64,000 bases of DNA, taken from contig JAUMYW010000004.1 of assembly GCA_030528455.1 (NCBI GenBank), positions 21,118-85,117 on the forward strand, written 5' to 3'. The notes beneath the pieces were generated by a model that worked only from the letters and a program-made list of their open reading frames with translations, was not told where the DNA came from and made no database searches. This stretch comes from Neisseria sp. GTDB taxonomy: Bacteria > Pseudomonadota > Gammaproteobacteria > Burkholderiales > Neisseriaceae. Below, one piece after another: positions 27,483 through 37,321 of this stretch (the stretch's first letter is position 1; each line of letters starts with the position of its first letter). Made by a program: the position numbers and the translations under genes.

Positions 27483-27497
27483 GAATAATTTTTATTA
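27483..27497 (+). promoter_or_regulatory. weak Fur-box-like site before tonB
   Basis: GAATAATTTTTATTA matches the 7-1-7 Fur consensus TGATAAT-N-ATTATCA at 10 of 14 positions, 14 bases before the tonB ATG. In AT-rich DNA this is weak evidence. Confidence 0.3.
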
Positions 27498-27510
27498 ACA
27501 TACCGAACTT

Positions 27511-28317
27511 ATGAGAAACGAACGATTTTTAACGTCGGCAAGCTTTGTCGGCGTTTTATTGGCACATATCGCGCTGTTGGCACTGGTTTCGCAGTTCGAG
27601 CCGAAAAAACCGGAGGTGTCGCAGGATATTCAATTTGTCGATTTGGCAGACTTGAATCCGCCTGGCTCTTCCGGTGCGGAGGCCGGACCTGCGCCGGAAC
27701 CGCCTCAGGTGAAAAAAGAGCCGCAGAAAAAAGAGAAGCCCAAGCCGGTTGTGAAGGAAGAGCCGAAAGTAAAGCCTGTTGTCAGCAAAGACAAAAAAGC
27801 CGATTTGAAGCTTCCCGAAGAAAAACCGAAGCCTAAAGAGAAACCTCAGCCGGAGCCTCCGAAGAAAGTCGAACAGACGGCCGAGGCTCCTAAACCGGCA
27901 GGACCTCCTCCCGCGCATACTGCTCCCGAAGGTAAAGGAACGGGCGAAGGCAGAAATTTGAATGCCGACAGTAAAACAAAAGGCAGCGGAGACGGTAAAG
28001 GACAAGGCGGCAGCGGCAAGGGCGGGGGCAATACCTCGGGAGACGGTCAGGGTTCCAGTGCGGGCAATCCGCTCAAAGCGAACGGTTCGATTCCGCGTCC
28101 GCCTTATCCGGCAATTGCCCGTGAAAACGGCGAAGAAGGAACGGTGGTGTTAAAAGTGCTGGTGGCACCCGGCGGCAGAGTTCAGAAGGTGGATATTGCT
28201 AAAAGCAGCCGTTCGGCAGCCTTGGACAGAGCGGCGAAAAAAGCAGCGCAAAACGGTCATTTCAGCACAACGGCGTGGACGGAATTCCGAGTGGCCGTTG
28301 CTTTCAGGCTGGATTGA
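27511..28317 (+). CDS. tonB: energy transducer TonB
   Basis: A 268-residue periplasm-spanning protein that carries energy from ExbB-ExbD to outer membrane iron receptors. It has a single N-terminal membrane anchor (residues about 10-28, SFVGVLLAHIALLALVSQF), a long proline/lysine/glutamate-rich rod (about 48-140), an unusual glycine/serine-rich stretch (about 140-185), and the C-terminal TonB domain (RPPYPAIARENGEEGTVVLK). The ATG at 27511 has no visible Shine-Dalgarno. exbB and exbD follow on the same strand. Confidence 0.93.
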   Translation: MRNERFLTSASFVGVLLAHIALLALVSQFEPKKPEVSQDIQFVDLADLNPPGSSGAEAGPAPEPPQVKKEPQKKEKPKPVVKEEPKVKPVVSKDKKADLKLPEEKPKPKEKPQPEPPKKVEQTAEAPKPAGPPPAHTAPEGKGTGEGRNLNADSKTKGSGDGKGQGGSGKGGGNTSGDGQGSSAGNPLKANGSIPRPPYPAIARENGEEGTVVLKVLVAPGGRVQKVDIAKSSRSAALDRAAKKAAQNGHFSTTAWTEFRVAVAFRLD

Positions 28318-28331
28318 CTTTTATGAAAGAT

Positions 28332-28363
28332 GCCGTCTGCAAGTTTGTTTTTCTGCAGACGGC
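28332..28363 (+). repeat. DUS hairpin between tonB and exbB
   Basis: GCCGTCTGCA at 28332-28341 and its complement at 28354-28363 form a hairpin with a 12-base loop containing TTTTT. It lies inside the tonB-exbB gap and could attenuate or stabilise the mRNA. Confidence 0.7.
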
Positions 28364-28399
28364 CCTGCAGATTTTTGATTTGAACAACGGAAAGTAAAA

Positions 28400-29074
28400 A
28401 TGGATTTGAAATTAGTATTCCAATCGGGCGATGCCGTTCTAATCGGTGTGTTTTTGATGTTGGTATTGATGAGCGTGGCCACTTGGACGGTTATTGTTGT
28501 GCGCATCATCAGGCTGCGTAAAGCGAAATCGGCCAATGCTTTGGTCCGCGAACGTTTTTGGGCGGCGAAAAATTTGGAAGAAGCTGTCGGTGTGGCGCGT
28601 TCCAACGAATCCCCGATGAGCGATTTGGTGCTGGATGCAGTTAAAGCCTGTGAGTTTTACCGTCACAACAAAGGTACGGATTTGGCTTCCGGTGTATCGG
28701 TAAACCAATATCTGATGCGTCAGATGAACCACACTTTGAGCGAAGTGAGACGCCGCTTCGACGGCGGTCTGACGCTGCTGGCAACTGTCGGCTCAACCGC
28801 TCCGTTTATCGGCCTGTTCGGTACGGTTTGGGGGATTTACCACGCGCTGATCAATATCAGCAACAGCGGTCAGATGAGTATTGCAGCGGTTGCCGGTCCG
28901 ATTGGTGAGGCGTTGGTGGCAACTGCGGCAGGCCTGTTTGTGGCTATTCCCGCAGTATTGGCATACAATTTTCTGAACCGCAGCAACAAGAATCTGTCTC
29001 AAGATATGAATGCTTTTGCGCATGACTTGCATGTTCAGGTGTTGAAAAGCCATTCTTGTCAGGATAAGGAGTAA
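28400..29074 (+). CDS. exbB: biopolymer transport protein ExbB
   Basis: A 224-residue proton-channel subunit of the TonB motor, related to MotA and TolQ. Three membrane segments are visible (about residues 13-35, 128-150 and 165-190), with LLATVGSTAPFIGLFGTVWGI and the C-terminal GPIGEALVATAAGLFVAIPA typical of the family. GGAAAG lies upstream of the ATG at 28400. exbD begins three bases after its stop. Confidence 0.95.
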   Translation: MDLKLVFQSGDAVLIGVFLMLVLMSVATWTVIVVRIIRLRKAKSANALVRERFWAAKNLEEAVGVARSNESPMSDLVLDAVKACEFYRHNKGTDLASGVSVNQYLMRQMNHTLSEVRRRFDGGLTLLATVGSTAPFIGLFGTVWGIYHALINISNSGQMSIAAVAGPIGEALVATAAGLFVAIPAVLAYNFLNRSNKNLSQDMNAFAHDLHVQVLKSHSCQDKE

Positions 29075-29077
29075 GTT

Positions 29078-29506
29078 ATGGCGTTCGGATCAATGGGGCC
29101 GGGTGATGATGATGCGCCGATGAGCGATATCAATGTTACGCCTTTGGTGGACGTGATGCTGGTGTTGCTGATTGTATTCATGATAACTATGCCGGTTCTG
29201 ACGCACTCTATTCCCATCCAGCTTCCTACCGCTTCGGCTGAAGCCGTACCGAAGGATGAGCCGAAAGAGCCGTTGCGCTTGACGATTGACGGAAACGGCA
29301 AGTATTTCTTCGGCGAACAGGAAATCACGACCGATGCACTGACCGCTGCTTTGAAACAGGCCAAAGAAGATAATCCTGATATTGTCTTTGCAATTGATGC
29401 AGATAAAGAAGTGGCTTACGATTCGGTGGTTCAGGCTTTGAATGCGGCGAAAGATGCAGGGGTAAGCAAAGTAGGTTTTGTAACCGAAGTAAAAGCTGCC
29501 CATTAA
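29078..29506 (+). CDS. exbD: biopolymer transport protein ExbD
   Basis: A 142-residue partner of ExbB. The single N-terminal membrane helix contains the essential aspartate in NVTPLVDVMLVLLIVFMIT (residue 25), and the periplasmic domain follows (LRLTIDGNGKYFFGEQEI). AAGGAG is eight bases upstream of the ATG at 29078. It closes the tonB-exbB-exbD operon, with a terminator about 40 bases downstream. Confidence 0.95.
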   Translation: MAFGSMGPGDDDAPMSDINVTPLVDVMLVLLIVFMITMPVLTHSIPIQLPTASAEAVPKDEPKEPLRLTIDGNGKYFFGEQEITTDALTAALKQAKEDNPDIVFAIDADKEVAYDSVVQALNAAKDAGVSKVGFVTEVKAAH

Positions 29507-29548
29507 GCCGAGCCGATTTAAGCTTTAATATAGATGCGTACAGATAAT

Positions 29549-29586
29549 GCCGTCTGAAGACAGTTTGTGGTTCAGGCGGCGTTTTT
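29549..29586 (+). terminator. tonB-exbB-exbD terminator
   Basis: GCCGTCTGAA at 29549-29558 pairs with TTCAGGCGGC at 29571-29580 with one G-T pair, followed by GTTTTTA. This is one of the few -GAA words of the window. Confidence 0.78.
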
Positions 29587-29595
29587 ATTGTTTTT

Positions 29596-29629
29596 CTGCA
29601 GACGGCATGCTGTCCTATGCCGTCTGCAG
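29596..29629. repeat. DUS hairpin downstream of glnE
   Basis: A perfect 13-bp inverted repeat (29596-29608 with 29617-29629), each arm CTGCAGACGGCAT or its complement. It touches the glnE stop codon region. Confidence 0.75.
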
Positions 29630-29630
29630 C

Positions 29631-32315
29631 TTATTCTGCGGTTTCTCCGAAGACGTCCGACCAAAGCCGTTTGACGGCGGCATAATGAGCCAGCAAAGCA
29701 TCGTCAACAACAGTGGTTTCGCCGTCGTAGAGTTTGTTGCGGTGCTGCTGTTTGCGATAGTGGCGGTAGGCGCGGCGGGTCAGGCGTGCGGTTTCCGCGT
29801 CAATCAAACCTCGGTCGGCCGCCATTTTCAACAGGGCGATGTTGCCGTAGTTTTCCAGCAGTTCGGGGCAGCAGTGCGATTGCGACAAAATCAGATACTG
29901 CACGATAAATTCGACATCGATAATGCCGCCGCGTGCGTGCTTGACCTGCGTTTCCGCAGGCGGATGGCTGGCAAGCATTTTCTGCCGCATGGCTGAAATA
30001 TCGCGGCGAAGGCTGTTTTTGTCGCGCTCCATACTGAGAATATCGCGGCGGATACGTTCGAACTGCCGCCCGATTTCGTGGCTGCCGCAGACGAAACGCG
30101 CCCGTGTCAGCGACTGGTGTTCCCAAGTCCAAGCGTTTTCATGCTGGTATTTTTCAAATGCACTCAGCGAATGTGTGAGAAAACCGCTGTCGCCGTTCGG
30201 CCGCAGGCGCAAATCCACATCGTACAGCATGCCTGCGCCGGTACTTCCCGACAGCCAGGTTGTCAGGCGGCGGGCAAGGCGGTTGTAAGTGTCGGCGGCA
30301 TCGGGATGCGGGTCGTCAAACAGAAAGACCAAGTCCAAATCGGAAGTGTAGGACATTTCTTTGCCGCCCAGTTTGCCGTAGCCGATAACGGCGAACTTGG
30401 GCGTATCGGTATGTTTGCGCGGCATATCCTGCCAAGCGTAATGCAGGGCTTCGGCCAATACGGTATCGGCCAGCAGCGACAATTGGTCGCTCAGGGTTTC
30501 GACTTTCGGCCACAAGCCTGCCAAATCCTGAACGGCCAAACGGAAAACCTGCGCGTGCTGTGTATGCCGCAAAACGTCCATACGGCTTTCCGTATCCTCG
30601 CTGTGCCGCATGGCAGCAGAGAGGGATTCGGCAAACTGCGGCCAGTCGTGGTCGGTATCCATCAATTGTTTGTTGAGCAGTTCGTCCAACAAAATCGGGT
30701 GTTTTTGCAGATAGTCGGCCACCCATGTGCTTCGGCAGGTGATGTCCGCCACCCTTTGTAATTCCTGCGGATATTCGTGCAGAAAAGCCAGATAAGACGA
30801 ACGGCGGCTGACGGTTTCCAAAAAATCCAGCAGGCGGAATAAGGCTCGGGTCGGGCGCGGACTTTCTGCGGCTGCGGCAATGCATTGCGGAATAACGGCA
30901 TCGAAACGGGCCAGCGCGTTTTGCGGCAGTTGGCGGTATTTCGGACTGTGGCGCAGACTGTTCAAGCGTTGCAGGACGCTTGCGCTGTCGAAACCGTGTT
31001 TGTCGAGCAGGGCGGTTTGCACGGCTTCCTCGCCGTTTTCCTGCCATAACACGGCAAAATGCTGCTCGGGCGCATCGGTTTTGTGTTCAGGCGTGCTTAA
31101 AATCCCGTTAAACACGCATTCGATTTCGCGGCGGTGCGTATTTAAGCCGTCTGCAAAGGCGGCATAGTCGGCAAATCCCATGCTTTCGGCCAGTTTCTGC
31201 CGCTGCTCGGGATTATCGGGCAAAACCTGCGTCTGCTGGTCTTCCCAATATTGCAGGCGGTGTTCTACATCGCGCAGAAAACGGTAGGCGGCCAGCAGTC
31301 GGCCGCTTTCTTCGGTTTCCAAAATGTCTTCGGCGGCCAGTTGGCGCAAAGTTTCCTGTGTGCCTTTCAATTGCAGGCTTTTCAAGCGGCCGCCGCGTAT
31401 CATTTGGAAAATTTGGGCGATAAACTCCACTTCGCGGATGCCGCCGGGGCCGAGTTTGATGTTGTCGGCCATACCTTGTTTGCTGACTTCACGGCGGATT
31501 TGCCTGTGCAGGCCGCGCATGGCCTCATATACGTTGAAATCCAGATATTTGCGGAACACAAACGGGCGCACCAAAGCGGCAATACCGTTCGGATACGGCG
31601 TGATAACGCGCCCCTTGCACCAGGCATAGCGCTCCCATTCCCGCCCCTGTGTGATCAGATACTGCTCCAAAGCAGCCTCGCTGACGACCAACGGGCCCGA
31701 ATCGCCGTCCGGTCTCAGGCGCATATCGACCCGGAACACTTGGCCGTCTGCAGTGATATCGTTGAGCAGAGAGATGGTTTTCTGTCCGACCTTGGTAAAA
31801 AATTCCTGATTGCTGCGTTCGCGGCGACCGTCCGTATCGCCGTTTTCCGGATAGACGAAAATCAAATCAATATCCGATGAAACGTTCAATTCGTAACCGC
31901 CCGCCTTGCCCATGGCGACAACGCTCAAAAACTGCGGCTCGCGGCTGTAACGTCCGACAGGCGTGCCGTACAGCCCCGTGTAATAACGGTGGGAGAAATC
32001 GAGCGCGGTATTGACGGCAAAATCGGCAAAGCGGGTAATCGTACCGGTTACCTCGTCCAAACCGGCGATGCGGTTCAAATCGCGCACGATGATGTGCGAC
32101 ACCGCATAACGGCGCAAAATCCGCAGCTGCCGCGCCAACTCTTCTTCGTCTTCGTTTTCCGCCATCCGCTGCCAGTCGGCAAAATCCCGAAAGTCCTGTT
32201 CGGTCAACGGACGTTCCAGCATAGGCAGGAAGATTTCGGGGTCGAGCAGACCGCTTTGCTGCAAACGGTTTAAAAAAGGCGAAAAGCGGCAGGCATATTC
32301 GATTTGTGCGTTCAT
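29631..32315 (-). CDS. glnE: glutamine synthetase adenylyltransferase/deadenylyltransferase GlnE
   Basis: An 894-residue two-domain enzyme that adds and removes AMP on glutamine synthetase in response to nitrogen. Both nucleotidyltransferase motifs are present: the first, MGKAGGYELNVSSDIDLIFVYP near residue 135, and the second, GYGKLGGKEMSYTSDLDLVFLFD near residue 650. Each is followed by its GlnE helical domain (GGIREVEFIAQ, GGIIDVEFIVQY). The first motif has KAGG where E. coli, as I recall it, has KLGG. The ATG at 32315 starts the family N-terminus. Uptake words are at 31146 and 31743. Confidence 0.94.
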   Translation of the reverse strand: MNAQIEYACRFSPFLNRLQQSGLLDPEIFLPMLERPLTEQDFRDFADWQRMAENEDEEELARQLRILRRYAVSHIIVRDLNRIAGLDEVTGTITRFADFAVNTALDFSHRYYTGLYGTPVGRYSREPQFLSVVAMGKAGGYELNVSSDIDLIFVYPENGDTDGRRERSNQEFFTKVGQKTISLLNDITADGQVFRVDMRLRPDGDSGPLVVSEAALEQYLITQGREWERYAWCKGRVITPYPNGIAALVRPFVFRKYLDFNVYEAMRGLHRQIRREVSKQGMADNIKLGPGGIREVEFIAQIFQMIRGGRLKSLQLKGTQETLRQLAAEDILETEESGRLLAAYRFLRDVEHRLQYWEDQQTQVLPDNPEQRQKLAESMGFADYAAFADGLNTHRREIECVFNGILSTPEHKTDAPEQHFAVLWQENGEEAVQTALLDKHGFDSASVLQRLNSLRHSPKYRQLPQNALARFDAVIPQCIAAAAESPRPTRALFRLLDFLETVSRRSSYLAFLHEYPQELQRVADITCRSTWVADYLQKHPILLDELLNKQLMDTDHDWPQFAESLSAAMRHSEDTESRMDVLRHTQHAQVFRLAVQDLAGLWPKVETLSDQLSLLADTVLAEALHYAWQDMPRKHTDTPKFAVIGYGKLGGKEMSYTSDLDLVFLFDDPHPDAADTYNRLARRLTTWLSGSTGAGMLYDVDLRLRPNGDSGFLTHSLSAFEKYQHENAWTWEHQSLTRARFVCGSHEIGRQFERIRRDILSMERDKNSLRRDISAMRQKMLASHPPAETQVKHARGGIIDVEFIVQYLILSQSHCCPELLENYGNIALLKMAADRGLIDAETARLTRRAYRHYRKQQHRNKLYDGETTVVDDALLAHYAAVKRLWSDVFGETAE

Positions 32316-32540
32316 CGTTTGTTTTCATTCCAAGTGCAAAACAGGTCGGCGCATCATAGCACAAGCCGCCGATGCCGTCCGAAAGCGGGCAAGTCCGCGT
32401 GTCTGCAAGCTTCCCGCGCAGTAAAACAGCTTGTATTATGTTTGTTTGGAAACGTATAATCCGCACGGCTTTTAAGCCTTGAATATTGTTAATTTTTTAT
32501 AAAAGTAAATGAGAATGAAAGCACCTACCCCCTGTGCGGT
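32316..32540. other. intergenic stretch between glnE and the Sel1 pseudogene
   Basis: No gene or clear promoter is recognised. An imperfect uptake word (GATGCCGTCCGAAA) is at about 32369-32382, and AT-rich sequence from 32480 to 32510 may carry the promoter of the decayed gene downstream. Confidence 0.35.
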
Positions 32541-32798
32541 ATGATTTTGAAAGGCCTGCTGGCAGCGGCTTTGGCAATATCTTTGAATGCGGCGGCGGAC
32601 AATCCTGATGTTCAGCAGACCAAGATTTTGGCGAAGCAAGGAGATGCAGACGCGTAAAACAATCTCGGCGTGATGTATTACAACGGCCGGGGCGTAGTAA
32701 AAGATTTGAAACAGGCAGAATATTGGTGGAAAAAAGCGGCGGCTCATCAGGGTTATCAAGATGCCGTTCGTAATTTGAAATTATTAAACGGCCGATAA
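32541..32798 (+). pseudogene. Sel1-repeat exported protein, interrupted by an in-frame stop
   Basis: Reading from ATG 32541 gives a signal-peptide-like start (MILKGLLAAALAISLNAAAD), then VQQTKILAKQGDADA, a TAA stop at 32655-32657, and in the same frame NNLGVMYYNGRGVVKDLKQA, EYWWKKAAAHQGYQDAV and RNLKLLNGR to TAA at 32796-32798. Sel1 repeats normally read AQNNLGVMY, so the stop probably replaced a CAA glutamine codon by one C-to-T change. The rest of the frame is intact, which suggests a recent loss. Sel1 proteins are often exported protein-binding scaffolds. Sequencing error or readthrough are alternatives. Confidence 0.75.
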
Positions 32799-32887
32799 TC
32801 TGTAATCTGCCATAAAATCACAGGCCGCCTGAAAATCTTTGTTCCGGTTTGCAGACGGCCTTCGGTAGTCGGGCAGAAAGGACGAAA

Positions 32888-33691
32888 ATGGACAAAATCA
32901 AAGCGGCGGCGGTGCAAATGGTGTCGTCCTGCGATGCGGCGGAAAATATTGCCGTGATGAAACGGCTGGTGCGCGAAGCGGCGCAGCAGGGGGCGGATTG
33001 GGTGGTGCTGCCGGAGTATTGGCCGCTGATGGGGCAGACCGACCGCGACAAGCTGGCTTTCGCCGAAACGTTCGGGCAGGGCCGTCTGCAAGATGCGATG
33101 GCGGAAGCGGCGGCAGAAAACGGAGTAGTTCTGTTCGGCGGCAGCGTGCCGTTGGCAGGCGGTTTTCCTGATAAAGTTTTGAATACATTATTGGTTTATG
33201 GGAGAGACGGCGCGTGCACGGCACGTTACGACAAAATCCATCTGTTTGGCTATTCCGGTTTGGGTGAACGCTATGCCGAAGCCGATACGATAGAAGCGGG
33301 CAGGGATGTGCCGCATTTTTCCGCCGACGGTTGGGGTGTGGCGCAAGGCATTTGCTATGATTTGCGTTTTCCCGAACTCTTCCGCGCACAGCAGCCGTTT
33401 GATGTTTTGATTTTACCCGCCGCGTTTACCTATACGACCGGCAAGGCGCATTGGGAACTGCTGTTGCGCGCGCGGGCGGTGGAAAACCAATGCTACCTTA
33501 TCGCATCGGGGCAGGGAGGCCTGCATCAGAACGCGCGGCGCACCTTCGGCCATTCCATGATTATCGACCCTTGGGGCGATGTTTTGGCCGTATTGCCCGA
33601 AGGAGAAGGCGTGGCTTTGTCGGACTTGGACAAAACGCGGCTCAACAGCGTCCGCAGCCGTCTGCCGGCTTTGCAGCACCGTATTATCTAA
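32888..33691 (+). CDS. carbon-nitrogen hydrolase of the nitrilase family (Nit1/Nit2-like amidase)
   Basis: A 267-residue nitrilase-superfamily hydrolase. The catalytic triad is visible: glutamate in VVLPEYWPL (near residue 40), lysine in YDKIHLFGY (near 107) and cysteine in [13 protein letters not shown] (near 156). This form resembles the omega-amidase/deaminated-glutathione amidase group that repairs or recycles small amides. The ATG at 32888 is preceded by AAAGGA. Exact substrate cannot be told. It ends at a DUS-type terminator. The upstream region carries one uptake word at 32850. Confidence 0.87.
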   Translation: MDKIKAAAVQMVSSCDAAENIAVMKRLVREAAQQGADWVVLPEYWPLMGQTDRDKLAFAETFGQGRLQDAMAEAAAENGVVLFGGSVPLAGGFPDKVLNTLLVYGRDGACTARYDKIHLFGYSGLGERYAEADTIEAGRDVPHFSADGWGVAQGICYDLRFPELFRAQQPFDVLILPAAFTYTTGKAHWELLLRARAVENQCYLIASGQGGLHQNARRTFGHSMIIDPWGDVLAVLPEGEGVALSDLDKTRLNSVRSRLPALQHRII

Positions 33692-33702
33692 AACACCGCA
33701 GC

Positions 33703-33750
33703 AGATGCCGTTTGTCAGAAAGCAATTATCTGCAGACGGCATCTTTGTTT
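33703..33750 (+). terminator. terminator of the nitrilase-family gene
   Basis: AGATGCCGTTTG at 33703-33714 pairs with CAGACGGCATCT at 33733-33744 with one G-T pair, followed by TTGTTT. Confidence 0.7.
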
Positions 33751-33827
33751 GCCGGTATGCAGCGGCACAGTATACCGTCTGCAACTCTGCGCAGTTGGGG
33801 AAAATCGAAAAAAAATCCCGCCCGACT

Positions 33828-33853
33828 CTTGAATTCGGGCAAAGCAGCCTTAT
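33828..33853 (+). promoter_or_regulatory. candidate heat-shock (sigma-32) promoter of groES-groEL
   Basis: CTTGAA at 33828-33833 and CCTTAT at 33848-33853 are 14 bases apart; the sigma-32 consensus is CTTGAA-N13/14-CCCCAT. No CIRCE repeat is seen. The leader would be about 60 bases. Confidence 0.45.
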
Positions 33854-33918
33854 TTGGCGGCTTATCATTGAATGTTGGCGGACAACCGCCTGAACTTTTC
33901 AGCATTTGGAGAATAAAT

Positions 33919-34206
33919 ATGAACATCCGTCCCTTGCACGACCGCGTAGTCGTAAAACGAGTTGAAGCCGAAGAAAAAACCGCTTCGGGCATTATTTTGC
34001 CGGGTGCGGCAGCCGAAAAACCCGATATGGGCGAAGTGTTGGCCGTCGGCGAAGGCAAACGCAACAAAGCAGGCGAGCGCATCGCTTTGGACGTTAAAGT
34101 CGGCGACAAAGTGATTTTCGGCAAATACAGCGGCCAAGCCGTCAAAGTGGACGGCGAAGAACTGCTGGTGATGCGCGAAGAAGACATCTTCGGCATCATC
34201 GCCTGA
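33919..34206 (+). CDS. groES: co-chaperonin GroES
   Basis: A 95-residue co-chaperonin that forms the heptameric lid of GroEL. The family start [21 protein letters not shown], the mobile loop ([14 protein letters not shown], about residues 21-34) and [20 protein letters not shown] are all present. GGAGAA lies six bases upstream of the ATG at 33919. groEL follows 71 bases downstream, with a DUS hairpin between them. Confidence 0.97.
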   Translation: MNIRPLHDRVVVKRVEAEEKTASGIILPGAAAEKPDMGEVLAVGEGKRNKAGERIALDVKVGDKVIFGKYSGQAVKVDGEELLVMREEDIFGIIA

Positions 34207-34213
34207 TTATCGG

Positions 34214-34238
34214 GCCGTCTGCCCGAGCTGCAGACGGC
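34214..34238 (+). repeat. DUS hairpin between groES and groEL
   Basis: GCCGTCTGC at 34214-34222 and GCAGACGGC at 34230-34238 form a nine-pair stem with a seven-base loop, no T run. It lies within the groESL transcript. Confidence 0.7.
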
Positions 34239-34265
34239 ATCAAAACGAATAGAGATTTGAAATAA

Positions 34266-35912
<1,647 letters not shown>

Positions 35913-35941
35913 GTGATGTCGTCTGCAAGTCCGCTTGCGAT

Positions 35942-35974
35942 AAAAACCTGCTGTGGCAACATGGCAGGTTTTTT
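35942..35974 (+). terminator. groESL terminator
   Basis: AAAAACCTGC at 35942-35951 pairs with GCAGGTTTTT at 35964-35973, followed by further T. Confidence 0.87.
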
Positions 35975-36042
35975 ATGGTAATTGATTGGGTATAGTGTAA
36001 GAAGGAAAAGGCACCGCCGTTTCGGACGATGCTCTGTTTGAT

Positions 36043-36495
36043 TTAAACCAAGCCCTGCCAGCGCAGGATGAGCTCGGCAACCAGTGCCGAGCCCAAATAG
36101 GTGCCGACAAATACTAATGACGCGACAATCAGCGCACGCCAGCCCAGTCGGGTGAAATCCGTCCAGTTGCGGCCGATGGAAATGCCGGCGTAGGCCAGAA
36201 TCGGCGTGGTAATCGATAACAGGCCGATTTGTCCGGTGGTGCGGACGACAGTTTCCGAACCCGGAAACGAGGGTAGTGAAACCACTACGGCAATCAGTGT
36301 GATATAGGCGATGCTCGGCAGTTTCAAAGGCAGAAATTCCGCTGCAACCATGCCCGCCAAGGTAATCAGCAGCAGAATCAGCATACCGACAGAAGCATCA
36401 GACCAATTCAATTCGGGGGCGTTGAGTGCGTTACCGATAAAGTTGATACCGGAAAAAATCAGCAGAATAAGGGTCCAATGAATAATTTTTTGCAT
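36043..36495 (-). CDS. small four-helix membrane protein of unknown function, partner of the DUF3100 gene
   Basis: A 150-residue hydrophobic protein with about four membrane segments (residues about 6-24, 33-55, 63-80 and 115-140). I recognise no catalytic motif. The ATG at 36495 has AAGGA upstream; an earlier codon at 36537 lies inside the neighbouring gene. It follows the DUF3100 gene by ten bases and is the last of three co-directional genes (M20 amidohydrolase, DUF3100, this one). The trio suggests a membrane complex importing a substrate of the hydrolase, which is inference from context only. Confidence 0.7.
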   Translation of the reverse strand: MQKIIHWTLILLIFSGINFIGNALNAPELNWSDASVGMLILLLITLAGMVAAEFLPLKLPSIAYITLIAVVVSLPSFPGSETVVRTTGQIGLLSITTPILAYAGISIGRNWTDFTRLGWRALIVASLVFVGTYLGSALVAELILRWQGLV

Positions 36496-36505
36496 GGTGT
36501 ATTCC

Positions 36506-37321
36506 TTAATTGGCACGGTTGCGGGTAAGAACGGCATAGAGTTTTTCGGTCATAGGCAGGCCGATTAACAGACTGACGTACAGGCTGGTTGCAGTGGAAA
36601 TCAGATTGCTGGCTCCGGCCAGTGCGATGATTTCTTCTTCCATATCGGGGAAAGCGGCAATCAGCGAACCACTCGAAGCTGCCATCATGCTGCCGCTGCC
36701 GACACCGGAAGCCATTGCCAGAGCCTGCGGACTTAAAGGTGTATACACGGCCATCAGGTTGGCAAACAGGCCGAGGAAAATCGCACCGAATACGGTGCCG
36801 AAAATATACATGGCGATGACACCGCGTCCTTCGGGAGAGTTGAAACCGTATTTTTCGGCAATCAGGCCGAGATTGGGTTCGCGGCCGATGGAGTGGGTCA
36901 TGCCGACGGCTTCGCGTTTCATGCCGATCAGCAGGGCAGCCGGCAGGGCGAGCAGAATGGTGCCGAGATTGCCGATTTCCTGCATCAGTAGTGCGGGGCC
37001 CATGGCTAGGATTTGATCGAGTTTCGGACCGATGACCACGCCGATTTTGGCAATCAGAATGCCCAAACCCAATAAAATCACCGGTTCGGCATTTTGAGAA
37101 CGCTGCTTGGTTAGCATCGGAGTAAAGTACAGCATGATGCCGAATACCAAAGCATAAAGCAGTGGCAGCAGGGTAATCGTGCCGATGCCGACTTGGAAGC
37201 TGATTCTGCCTATTTTTTCGGCCAGGAGAACGATGGCCAGTGCAATCAGATGGAGTTTCCAGTCTTTGAGCAGTCCGGCGTAATCGGGTGTGGTCGGAGC
37301 AGTCTGAATTTGATGGTTCAT
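36506..37321 (-). CDS. DUF3100-type polytopic membrane protein
   Basis: A 271-residue inner membrane protein with about seven hydrophobic segments. It contains GLGILIAKIGVVIGPKL, the central SIGREPNLGLIAEKYGF and the glycine/serine-rich ASGVGSGSMMAASSGSLIA, features I associate with DUF3100 proteins, which are often encoded beside M20 peptidases. CAGGA is eight bases upstream of the ATG at 37321. Its start overlaps the stop of the M20 gene by four bases, so translation is probably coupled. Function is not established; a permease is the obvious hypothesis. Confidence 0.75.
   Translation of the reverse strand: MNHQIQTAPTTPDYAGLLKDWKLHLIALAIVLLAEKIGRISFQVGIGTITLLPLLYALVFGIMLYFTPMLTKQRSQNAEPVILLGLGILIAKIGVVIGPKLDQILAMGPALLMQEIGNLGTILLALPAALLIGMKREAVGMTHSIGREPNLGLIAEKYGFNSPEGRGVIAMYIFGTVFGAIFLGLFANLMAVYTPLSPQALAMASGVGSGSMMAASSGSLIAAFPDMEEEIIALAGASNLISTATSLYVSLLIGLPMTEKLYAVLTRNRAN

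Larger units (their letters stand above)
27205..27510. promoter_or_regulatory. divergent control region of ppc and tonB
   Basis: These 306 bases lack a gene and are extremely AT-rich from 27290 to 27500. They hold a 29-base perfect palindrome and a weak Fur-like site, described separately, and presumably the promoters of both neighbours. Confidence 0.5.

Noticed and set aside
32515-32544. Nine-codon frame before the Sel1 pseudogene whose TGA overlaps the ATG
   Set aside because: Too short and lacking support; probably chance.
33745-33918. CIRCE element before groES
   Set aside because: No TTAGCACTC-N9-GAGTGCTAA repeat; a sigma-32-like promoter fits better.
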